Shown here one piece after another: positions 6,336 to 12,233 of a stretch of 13,137 nucleotides of DNA (position 1 is its first letter; each line of letters opens with the position of its first letter). A model generated the notes under the pieces. It did no database searches, was not told the origin of the DNA, and saw only the letters and a list, made by a program, of their open reading frames with translations. The DNA comes from CAZLMW01 sp964560875 (GTDB lineage Bacteria > Myxococcota_A > UBA9042): the NCBI GenBank assembly GCA_964560875.1, contig CAZLMW010000173.1, positions 1-13,137 of the forward strand, given 5' to 3'. Position numbers and translations under genes: made by a program.

Positions 6336-8780
6336 CTATGCAGCCTTGGCGGGGCCGTAGAGTGCCCGCTGAAGGTCACGCAACGCCTGCTTGTACCTGG
6401 CCTTGCCGCCGAAGTGACGGACGAGCTCGATCGGGGTGCCCAGCTCGTTGAACGGATAAACCTTCAACACCCCGATGTCGTCGATCTCGGCGATGCCCTG
6501 GTCGGCGTACTTGTCCAGCAGGCGCTCGAGAACTGCCCGCGCGTGCTCGCCGTACTTGGTGAACACGTCGCGCTTGCGAACGTTGTCGGCGCGCTCCCGC
6601 CGTGTAAGCGGCGGCTGGTCGAAGGCGACGTGGCAAATCAGATCGAACGGGTCGTAATCGGCGCCGACCATATCTTCAACAGCTTGCAGGATGACGCCCT
6701 GCTCAAGCAGTTCATCGATGACCGCCTGCTTGCGGTCGGCGTCGGTCCAGCGGCGAACAAAGTCATCCAGTGAGCGGAATTCGTCGCGCACCTGGTGGCG
6801 CGTGTAGTCGCGCAGTGACTCGGTGATCAGCTCGCCGTCCTTGCCGTAATAGGAGATGCGCTCGAGCCGCACAGCAAAGGACTGGTCGCCGACCCGGTAA
6901 CGTCGCAGCGGCATCCCGTCGCCGTGATCGTCGTCATCAAACCCGTCCGTCGCCTCTGGGTCGTTGCCGTCGAAGATGACCTCGTCAATGGCGTCGTTGT
7001 CCCAGCCGCCGTCGCCCGTCCCGTCGCCATCGGGAACCGGCGGGGGGACCACCTCATCAGCGCCGCCAGGCTCATACACTTGAATCGGCGGGCCGTCCCA
7101 GTCGGGGTCGGCGAACAGCGCCGTCGCGCCGCGGAAGTCGATGATGGTGAAGTAGTGCTTGCCATAGTCAGACCGTACCCGGGTGCCTCGACCGATGATC
7201 TGCTTGAATTCAATCATCGACTGAATGCGGCGGTCCAGCACGATGACGTGGCACGTCTGCGCGTCGACGCCGGTGCTGAGCAACTTGGAGGTTGTCGCGA
7301 TGACCGGGTATTTCTCCTTGGGCGTGATGAACTTATCGAGCTGACCAGCGCCCTCATCGCTTTCGCTGCCATGCGCTCCGGTGATGCGGACGACGTAGTG
7401 CCGATTGGCGTCGACGAATGGCCGGTTGGCGGGCACGTTGACGAGCGCCTGCCGCATGCGCTCAGCGTGATCGATGTCGCCGCAGAACACGATCGTCTTG
7501 TTCATCGGGTTGGTGCCGTGGAGGAACTGGCTGATGCGCTCGGCAACCAGCTTTGTCCGCTGCGGGAACACGATGTTGCGGTCGAAATCGCGCAGGTTGT
7601 AGGTGCGGGCCTCGATGTTTTGGCCGTGATCGTCGGTTTGTCCCGCTTCGGGGGTCCATCCGTCCTGGTCGATGTCGAGGTTGACGCGGATCACTTTGTA
7701 CGGAGCCAGGAAGCCGTCCGCGATGCCGCGCCGCAGCGAGTACGTGAACACGGGCTCGCCGAAGTAGTGCATGTTGGAGACGTAGCGCGTCTCCTTGGGC
7801 GTCGCGGTCAGGCCCAGCTGCACGGCCGATTCGAAATAGTCGAGGACCTCGCGCCAAGCCGAGTCGTCCTTTGCGCTGCCGCGGTGGCACTCGTCGATCA
7901 CCACGAGATCGAAGAAGTCGGCTGGGAACTTGCTGTAGAGCGGCTCGCGCCCTTCGCCACCCACGACCGCTTGGTATAGGCCGAGGTAGATTTCGTATGA
8001 CGTGTCGATCTTGCCCGTGCTCGCGTCGACCAGCTTGCGGTTGAGCTTCTTCATCCCGCCGGCGAAGGGTCGGAAGTCGTTGAGCATCGTTTGATCGATG
8101 AGGATGTTGCGGTCGGCCAGGAACAGAGCGCGCTTGACCACGCCGGTCTTCCACAGCCGCCAGATGATGTTGTACGCGGTGTAGGTCTTGCCGGTGCCGG
8201 TCGCCATCACCAACAGGCAGCGGCGCTGGCCGTTCGCCACCGCCTCGACAACGCGGTTGATCGCCAGTTGCTGATAGTAGCGAGGCTTCTTGCCGCCAGG
8301 CTCGCTGTAGCAGGGCGACGTAATGACCTCGTCGTTCGCAGCTTCGAGGCCGCGCCAGACCTTGTAGCGATGCCAGAGCTCGTCCGATGACGGGAACTGG
8401 TCGCGAGTCAGCAGGCGCTCGACCTCTGGATAGGTGCCAGTGCGGTCGTGGAAGAGGAAGGCGGACCCGTTTGTCGAGAAAGCGAATGGCACGTCGAGCT
8501 CTTCGGCATACGCGAGCGCCTGCTGCATTCCGGCTCCGACCGACAGCGATGGCTTCTTGGCTTCGATGATGGCTAACGGAACACTGGCGCCGCGCATGAG
8601 GAGGTAGTCCGCAGCCTTCTTCTTCCCGCGGCCAATGAGGTTGCCGCGAACGTGAATCTGGCCGGCCGTGAATCGGTACTCGCGCCGAATGTGCTTGCGC
8701 CGCCATCCCGCGGCGTCGAGCGCCGGATCGACGAACCGGTAACAGATGTCGGCTTCGCTCAAGGGCGGCGTGGGCGGCAT
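6336..8780 (-). CDS. hsdR: Type I restriction endonuclease / DNA translocase subunit HsdR
   Basis: 814 residues, within the usual range for the EcoEI/EcoAI-like (Type IB) HsdR group. It cleaves unmethylated DNA after ATP-driven translocation. The N-terminal nuclease shows D58 and the E73-A-K75 signature of a PD-(D/E)XK fold ('ADYLL ... IIEAKKP'). Superfamily 2 helicase motifs follow: Walker A ATGTGKT (193-199), DECH box (296-299), TATP motif III (325-328), 'TTSKLLSTGVDA' (496-507) and motif VI QIIGRGTR (527-534). An acidic Gly/Asp/Pro-rich linker (about 581-622) leads to an EcoEI_R_C-type C-terminal domain that contacts HsdM. An in-frame TAA lies eight codons upstream with no other start between, so ATG 8780 is effectively forced; its Shine-Dalgarno sequence is weak. 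It is the first gene of the five-gene minus-strand operon. Confidence 0.97.
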   Translation of the reverse strand: MPPTPPLSEADICYRFVDPALDAAGWRRKHIRREYRFTAGQIHVRGNLIGRGKKKAADYLLMRGASVPLAIIEAKKPSLSVGAGMQQALAYAEELDVPFAFSTNGSAFLFHDRTGTYPEVERLLTRDQFPSSDELWHRYKVWRGLEAANDEVITSPCYSEPGGKKPRYYQQLAINRVVEAVANGQRRCLLVMATGTGKTYTAYNIIWRLWKTGVVKRALFLADRNILIDQTMLNDFRPFAGGMKKLNRKLVDASTGKIDTSYEIYLGLYQAVVGGEGREPLYSKFPADFFDLVVIDECHRGSAKDDSAWREVLDYFESAVQLGLTATPKETRYVSNMHYFGEPVFTYSLRRGIADGFLAPYKVIRVNLDIDQDGWTPEAGQTDDHGQNIEARTYNLRDFDRNIVFPQRTKLVAERISQFLHGTNPMNKTIVFCGDIDHAERMRQALVNVPANRPFVDANRHYVVRITGAHGSESDEGAGQLDKFITPKEKYPVIATTSKLLSTGVDAQTCHVIVLDRRIQSMIEFKQIIGRGTRVRSDYGKHYFTIIDFRGATALFADPDWDGPPIQVYEPGGADEVVPPPVPDGDGTGDGGWDNDAIDEVIFDGNDPEATDGFDDDDHGDGMPLRRYRVGDQSFAVRLERISYYGKDGELITESLRDYTRHQVRDEFRSLDDFVRRWTDADRKQAVIDELLEQGVILQAVEDMVGADYDPFDLICHVAFDQPPLTRRERADNVRKRDVFTKYGEHARAVLERLLDKYADQGIAEIDDIGVLKVYPFNELGTPIELVRHFGGKARYKQALRDLQRALYGPAKAA

Positions 8781-8826
8781 CGAGACCCGCTGGATACGTG
8801 ATTACCCGCTCACGATGCCGCAGCGG

Positions 8827-8887
8827 CAGAGCTAAGACAACGTCCGCGCGGCGCAAGGAGTGCGCGGCTCGCTAGCTCTGAGCGAGC
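8827..8887. repeat. Nested and mutually exclusive inverted repeats
   Basis: Outer arms CAGAGCTA (8827-8834) and TAGCTCTG (8873-8880) are perfectly complementary, and inner arms CCGCGC (8844-8849) and GCGCGG (8862-8867) stack inside them. A second stem, GCTCGCT (8867-8873) with AGCGAGC (8881-8887) and a 7-nt loop, shares bases with the first, so the two cannot form together. On the plus strand the second hairpin is followed by GCGTTT, a poor terminator tail. Role unknown: leader, small RNA or operator. Confidence 0.55.
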
Positions 8888-8940
8888 GCGTTTGCACTTG
8901 GCACGCGGTTACAGCGAACGCCACACGGCGGCGAGCGACA

Positions 8941-8967
8941 CACCGGGTCTAGACCGGCGACCCGGTG
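8941..8967. promoter_or_regulatory. 9-bp perfect inverted repeat, candidate operator
   Basis: CACCGGGTC (8941-8949) and GACCCGGTG (8959-8967) are exact inverted repeats with a 9-nt spacer. A second perfect palindrome, GGTCTAGACC (8946-8955), is nested at its left side. It lies about 160 nt upstream of hsdR and 240 nt upstream of the 9206 gene, a plausible place for a dimeric regulator to bind. No U-tract follows, so it is not a classic terminator. Confidence 0.5.
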
Positions 8968-9031
8968 GCAACTCGACTGCCCATTTGATCACGTGCAACC
9001 GCTCGTCGGTCGCGCAAATGCAACCAATCGT

Positions 9032-9053
9032 GATGAAAAGACGATGAAAACAG
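9032..9053. repeat. Tandem 11-bp direct repeat GATGAAAAGAC / GATGAAAACAG
   Basis: Two copies sharing the core GATGAAAA (9032-9039 and 9043-9050) are spaced 11 bp apart, about one helical turn. They stand out as an A-rich patch in GC-rich surroundings. The position, about 150 nt upstream of the 9206 start, would suit an activator or repressor site. The assignment rests only on repetition and location. Confidence 0.35.
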
Positions 9054-9205
9054 GGCGCTCCCGTCACCTGGCTTGGTAGGATGGGACAATTCGCGTCGAG
9101 GCAGGGAGTCCGCATCGGCGCGAATGGGACGAGGACCGCTGCTCGAACCGGCCCAAACGTGATGGGTACGCCCGCCAAATCGGGCCGTCGAATGGAGAAG
9201 CTCAC

Positions 9206-9571
9206 ATGCCGGCCAAGATCTCGCGCCCGGTACTCGAACGAATCAAGCGTCTCTACGAAGACGGGATGCGCATCTCTGACATCGCCGGCGAGCTTGGCCT
9301 CTGCCGGGGCACGGTCGCGAAATACGTCCGCGCGTACGAAGCGGACCGCATCGTTGCCGGTTCTCCCGCCGCTCAGCTGACCGACGAAGAGATTCTCAAG
9401 CTGCGATACATGCTCGCGCGGATCGTCCCAGTTGCCTGCCCGAGTTGTGGCGAGAGGATGTATGCCGACCGGACAGCCGACGAAGGGACGTGTCCATCCT
9501 GCGGGAGTGGTTGGAGCCGGAAGAAGCAGTCTGCGCGAGCGACTCGGCCCCGTGGCTCGCACTATCGTTAG
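9206..9571 (+). CDS. Small HTH plus zinc-ribbon protein (hypothetical regulator)
   Basis: 121 residues from ATG 9206, with GGAG 8 nt upstream. Residues about 8-40 form a helix-turn-helix of the resolvase/transposase-like or sigma-region-4-like kind ('MRISDIAGELGLCRGTVAKY'). A helical spacer follows, then a CxxC(14)CxxC pattern (C78, C81, C96, C99) that should bind one zinc ion, and a basic tail. The pairing suggests DNA binding, either as a transcription regulator or as a remnant of a recombination protein; no catalytic domain is present. The gene stands alone, divergent from hsdR and convergent with the ATPase gene. It could regulate the restriction operon across the shared spacer, but nothing in the sequence proves that. 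I do not recognise a named family for the whole protein. Confidence 0.8.
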   Translation: MPAKISRPVLERIKRLYEDGMRISDIAGELGLCRGTVAKYVRAYEADRIVAGSPAAQLTDEEILKLRYMLARIVPVACPSCGERMYADRTADEGTCPSCGSGWSRKKQSARATRPRGSHYR

Positions 9572-9599
9572 GCTCGCTGGTACTCGAGGTCTGCCAACT

Positions 9600-9616
9600 T
9601 GAGCACATTGTGCTCA
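9600..9616. terminator. 17-nt palindrome in the convergent gap, possible bidirectional terminator
   Basis: TGAGCACA (9600-9607), one T, then TGTGCTCA (9609-9616) make a near-perfect palindrome. It forms a 7-bp stem with an ATT loop. It fills the 42-nt gap between the ends of the two convergent genes and includes the stop codon of the minus-strand ATPase gene. Neither strand has a T-tract after the stem, so it could instead be a protein-binding site. Confidence 0.4.
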
Positions 9617-10504
9617 GACCTTCGGCTCCGGCGCTTCTGCGATTGCGTGCACTCTTTCGACGTTCCAGCCCCCACGCGAACGGAGGTACGCTATGCGCTC
9701 GACGACCCGCGAATTCTCGTCGGAGGAAGGCTCGTCGTACACGGCTGGTCTGGAAACAGCGATGACTCGGTCTACTCCGCTCAACATCGTCTTCCCGCCC
9801 CGAATGTCGGCCGGCTTGGGGCGATGGCCTGCGCGGCGCATCGCGTGTCGTGTCGCGTGACAGGTCACAACGAGCGCAGCTCCAAGTTGCCGCGCCACCC
9901 GTCGGATGTCCTGCAGCGCACGACCGCCCCGCAGCGTCGCCCCCGCTTTGGACTCATTCGTGAGTCGAGGCCGGCCGAAGCCGTCGATGATGATGAGCTC
10001 GACGCCACCGAGCCGTTCTGCGGCGGCTGAGATCGCCGATTCGACATGCAACGGGGTCGCGAAGTGGTCCTCTACCAGCTCGAGGCGACCGCGCTCGTTC
10101 GCTTTTGATGTCGCCGGTTCAATCAACGCGCAGCTGGGCTCCGGAGAGAGCGCCGCCGAGGCGCGCATGCGGCCGGCGATGTCGTTCACGGCCGGATCGA
10201 CGTTGCAGACGATGACGCGATTGCCAGCAAGCGACGCACGACGGGCGATGTCGCACGCCAGGTAAGTCTTGCCCATGCGCGGCCGGCCGACGATGACGAC
10301 GACTTCACCAGCCAAAACGCGCATCGATTCGCCGCCCCAAAGGATATCGACCGACGAGGCGTCGACGCCCGCGGTCGCTGGGCTGCCAGCGCCGGCAGTC
10401 GAGAGCAATGTGATCGCTGCGCAAGCCATGTAGCCAACTTGCGGGGTGGCAACCATGGCGTCAACGCCGCTCCGACGGCCCGAAACGTGTGGACAGGAGA
10501 GCAT
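9614..10504 (-). CDS. DnaB-C-terminal-domain-like RecA-fold ATPase
   Basis: 296 residues from ATG 10504. Downstream ATGs at 10456 and 10429 are also possible because the first 45 or so residues show no conserved pattern. Walker A is GRPRMGKT (73-80), close to the GRPSMGKT of replicative helicases, and Walker B is LIIIDG (170-175). 'GAALVVTCHATRH' (208-220) and the 'RPKPADIRGGKTMLSGVDRVIAV' region (from 228) match the DnaB layout of QLNR / [20 protein letters not shown]. R275 and R277 fall where DnaB has its arginine finger. The DnaB catalytic Glu of the FSLEM motif is replaced by D103 ('VCNVDPAVND'). There is no N-terminal DnaB domain, so this is not a full helicase; a DNA motor or loader of an accessory element is likely. 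It follows the XRE gene by 48 nt, probably as one operon. Confidence 0.8.
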   Translation of the reverse strand: MLSCPHVSGRRSGVDAMVATPQVGYMACAAITLLSTAGAGSPATAGVDASSVDILWGGESMRVLAGEVVVIVGRPRMGKTYLACDIARRASLAGNRVIVCNVDPAVNDIAGRMRASAALSPEPSCALIEPATSKANERGRLELVEDHFATPLHVESAISAAAERLGGVELIIIDGFGRPRLTNESKAGATLRGGRALQDIRRVARQLGAALVVTCHATRHAMRRAGHRPKPADIRGGKTMLSGVDRVIAVSRPAVYDEPSSDENSRVVERIAYLRSRGGWNVERVHAIAEAPEPKV

Positions 10505-10530
10505 GGGCCTGCAGTTGTGCGAATAGGCCC
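10505..10530. repeat. 6-bp inverted repeat before the ATPase start
   Basis: GGGCCT (10505-10510) and AGGCCC (10525-10530) are perfect inverted repeats with a 14-nt loop. They lie immediately upstream of ATG 10504 on the minus strand, in the gap after the XRE gene. If transcribed, the hairpin would cover the ribosome-binding region of that ATG, which could favour the start at 10456. Short and possibly fortuitous. Confidence 0.3.
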
Positions 10531-10552
10531 GGAGCAGGCTTGGCGCGATCGG

Positions 10553-10990
10553 CTACCGCGAGTCAGCGTCCACCGCCAGGTCGCGCGCGAGGCGCAATAC
10601 CGCTCGCAGGTGGTGGCTGGGTAGTCTTGCGACCGCTTCGATCACGGAGGCTCTTTCGGCGTCGACTGGCTCGCTGTTCGTCTCGGGCGGGCCGCTGGCT
10701 GATTCGACGAGCTGTCCCACGTCCACTCCGAGCGCGACGGCAATTCGGTGTGCGGTGTCCAACCGAGGAACCTGTTTGCCCCTTTCCCAATTGCTGACGA
10801 CCGAGGGCTCGGACACGCCGCTCCGATCAGCCAGGTCGCGCTGAGACAACCCGCCACGGAGTCGATACTCGCGAATCCTCTCGCCGATCAGGGCTGCGTC
10901 AACCGCCATCCAGTCACGGTACGACTTGTCGCAGTCGTCGTAGATGATGTACGAGTTATTGATGTACGCATTATCTTCGGGGAAGCCCAT
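10553..10990 (-). CDS. XRE-family (HTH_3) transcriptional regulator
   Basis: 145 residues from ATG 10990, or 118 from the internal ATG at 10909. A Cro/CI-type helix-turn-helix spans residues about 37-92 in the longer numbering, with 'LSQRDLADRSGVSEPSVV' and 'NWERGKQVPRLDTAHRIA' giving the classic XRE signature. A short helical tail may dimerise. The longer start is kept because the 26 codons between the two ATGs have G or C at 21 third positions while first and second positions are AT-rich, a phase contrast typical of real coding sequence. Against it, neither ATG has a clear Shine-Dalgarno, XRE proteins usually start near the HTH, and the longer start leaves no room for a promoter before the divergent lipoprotein gene. 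It probably controls itself and the ATPase gene 48 nt downstream. Confidence 0.88.
   Translation of the reverse strand: MGFPEDNAYINNSYIIYDDCDKSYRDWMAVDAALIGERIREYRLRGGLSQRDLADRSGVSEPSVVSNWERGKQVPRLDTAHRIAVALGVDVGQLVESASGPPETNSEPVDAERASVIEAVARLPSHHLRAVLRLARDLAVDADSR
10946..10975. repeat. Tandem 15-bp imperfect direct repeat in an AT-rich patch
   Basis: GATGTACGAGTTATT (10946-10960) and GATGTACGCATTATC (10961-10975) match at 12 of 15 positions. They lie in the most AT-rich part of the neighbourhood, just before the lipoprotein gene. The period is a multiple of three, and in the minus frame it encodes NAYI / NSYI within the possible N-terminal extension of the XRE protein. It may therefore be a coding repeat rather than an operator. 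Confidence 0.45.
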
Positions 10991-11372
10991 GGCGGCCGAC
11001 GTTTCTGGATTCGCGGGAATGCATCACCGGGGTTGGATCGTGGTTGCCCTGTTGGCGGCCCTCCTCGTCGTTCCATTGTCTTGCTCCAAGAGCGCCCCGG
11101 ACGCCGACGAGTTCGCCGACACGAGTGGCGGGCAAGCGGACGGCGCCTCGGCCGACAGCGTGGACGGCTCATGGCCTGAGGACGCGGCGGCCAACACCGG
11201 AGCGGACAGCGGCCAGCATCCGGATCTGCCGGCGGCGAGCGCCGTGGGCGGGTTGACGTGGTCGAATCTGGGCGCCGAAGACGGCAGCGCATTCGCGGTG
11301 GCCGGCGGCGGTTTCTCGGGTCGGATGGCGTGTGGCGGCGACTACTGCATCTCCGCGAGGTGGCAACGATGA
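10989..11372 (+). CDS. Short acidic predicted lipoprotein
   Basis: 127 residues from ATG 10989, which has GGGGAAG just upstream; ATG 11019 gives a more classical signal peptide (MHHRGW start) and is a real alternative. A hydrophobic stretch 'WIVVALLAALLVVPLSC' (16-32) ends at C32, a likely lipidation site although the lipobox PLSC is not canonical. Residues about 35-85 are a low-complexity Ala/Asp/Ser/Gly linker, as often follows the lipidated Cys in myxobacterial surface lipoproteins. The short C-terminal part contains 'WSNLGAEDGSAFAVAGGGF' and two Cys (C115, C120). No enzymatic domain is recognised. Its stop overlaps the next start as ATGA (11369-11372), so the two are probably co-expressed. 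The start codon lies in the same CATG as the longer XRE start. Confidence 0.65.
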   Translation: MAADVSGFAGMHHRGWIVVALLAALLVVPLSCSKSAPDADEFADTSGGQADGASADSVDGSWPEDAAANTGADSGQHPDLPAASAVGGLTWSNLGAEDGSAFAVAGGGFSGRMACGGDYCISARWQR

Positions 11373-12160
11373 AACGACGGCTCTCATGGCTCGTGGCGGT
11401 GGGCGTCCTGGCGTCAGCGTTCGGGTTTCACGCCGGCAGGGCTGCAGCTGATGGCGTGCCCGCAACCGACGGGCTCCGCTACGGCGGTCGGCTGTTGGAC
11501 AAGCTCGGCCAACCGGTCGAGACGCCGACTGCCGTCCAACTCAGCCTCTTCACCAACGGAGAGACGGGCGACGGCGTGGCGGTGTGCGCGTCGACTCCGG
11601 TCATGAGTTCCGCCAAGACCGGGCTGTTCAGCATTCCTCTCCCAGCCAGCTGCGCAGCGGCGATACACAAGCATGCGGACCTGTTTGTCGAAATCGCGAT
11701 CGGCGCGAAATCGAAGACCGTTTTGCCTCGGACAAGACTGACAGCAGTTCCGTACGCGCTCGAGGCCGCCTCTTCACAGGTGGCAGCCGGCGCTTCAGGC
11801 AAGCTCAAGGCCGACATCGACGAGATCGCGAATGCGAAGACGCGGGCGTCAGCGTTGAAGCTCGAGGTCGGCACAGGGTCAGGTAGTGCGAGTGCCAAGC
11901 TGACCACCGCCGGCGGGAGTCTGCTGCTCATCGCCAGCGGCGGTATGTCCGGTGGTGGTAGCCCCAACGGCATCGAAATCACGATCGACGGGAAGGTTGT
12001 CTTGGCGTCGAAGGGATACCAGTCGTCTGGAACGAAGCTCCGATTCCACGAGACGGCCATCGTCAGCTCGATAACCGCCGGGGTGCACGTAGTCGAAGCC
12101 AAGAAGACCAGCGCTGGGTCGGCCGGGGTCAGTCTCACCGTCATCGAAGTGCCGAAGTAG
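11369..12160 (+). CDS. Secreted PYAL-motif protein (myxobacterial-type exported hypothetical)
   Basis: 263 residues from ATG 11369, preceded by GAGGTGG at 5 nt; the open frame upstream of it lies inside the lipoprotein gene. A signal peptide (KRR, hydrophobic core, cleavage near AAA-DG at 27-29) directs export. The domain at about 35-133 has the pattern 'YGGRLLDKLGQPV ... AVQLSLF ... TGLFSIPL ... DLFVEIAIG ... LPRTRLTAVPYALEA', familiar from many uncharacterised exported proteins of Myxococcota and Planctomycetes, where it may be a beta-rich module ahead of a variable tail. Two Cys (73, 95) could form a disulfide. A helical connector (about 134-165) leads to a Gly/Ser-rich, probably beta C-terminal domain (170-263). 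No enzyme motif is visible. It is likely an envelope or surface protein working with the upstream lipoprotein. Confidence 0.82.
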   Translation: MKRRLSWLVAVGVLASAFGFHAGRAAADGVPATDGLRYGGRLLDKLGQPVETPTAVQLSLFTNGETGDGVAVCASTPVMSSAKTGLFSIPLPASCAAAIHKHADLFVEIAIGAKSKTVLPRTRLTAVPYALEAASSQVAAGASGKLKADIDEIANAKTRASALKLEVGTGSGSASAKLTTAGGSLLLIASGGMSGGGSPNGIEITIDGKVVLASKGYQSSGTKLRFHETAIVSSITAGVHVVEAKKTSAGSAGVSLTVIEVPK

Positions 12161-12177
12161 CAGCAACCGGAACGCTT

Positions 12178-12208
12178 CGCCTCCGATAACCTTCAATTCT
12201 CGGAGGCG
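12178..12208. terminator. Bidirectional stem-loop terminator candidate
   Basis: CGCCTCCGA (12178-12186) and TCGGAGGCG (12200-12208) form a perfect 9-bp stem with a 13-nt loop. It lies in the 73-nt gap between the plus-strand secreted-protein gene and the convergent minus-strand gene. Neither side has a strong T-tract, so termination would depend on stem strength or act as an mRNA 3' block. Confidence 0.6.
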
Positions 12209-12233
12209 GTCCATCGGGTAGTTTGACGACTCG

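Larger units (their letters stand above)
8781..9205. promoter_or_regulatory. 425-nt gene-free divergent spacer between hsdR and the 9206 gene
   Basis: No convincing coding frame was found on either strand. The frames that cross it (for example the minus-strand frame reaching 8909) are shadows of neighbours. This stretch must contain the promoter of the hsd-mcr operon (minus) and that of the HTH/zinc-ribbon gene (plus). It contains several structured elements listed separately: competing hairpins at 8827-8887, an inverted repeat at 8941-8967 and a direct repeat at 9032-9053. No unambiguous -35/-10 pair was recognised; TAGGAT near 9077 is only a weak -10 candidate. Confidence 0.6.

Noticed and set aside
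6924..7979. Plus-strand open frame of 351 codons
   Set aside because: Antisense to the helicase core of hsdR, which has all expected motifs. The plus frame has no recognisable domain.
7462..8856. Minus-strand open frame of 464 codons in another phase
   Set aside because: It overlaps hsdR in the wrong frame and reads as an Arg-rich shadow.
8898..8912. TTGGCACG resembling the -24 half of a sigma-54 promoter
   Set aside because: The -12 half (TTGC at the right spacing) is missing; the following bases read CGGTTACA.
8909..9562. Minus-strand open frame of 217 codons over the spacer and the 9206 gene
   Set aside because: It is antisense to the HTH/zinc-ribbon gene, which has a good ribosome-binding site and recognisable motifs. 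The minus frame has none.
10946..10975. Tandem 15-bp repeat as an XRE operator
   Set aside because: Not accepted as an operator: the 15-bp period keeps reading frame, codon-phase GC supports coding on the minus strand, and 15 bp is not helically phased. Kept only as a repeat.
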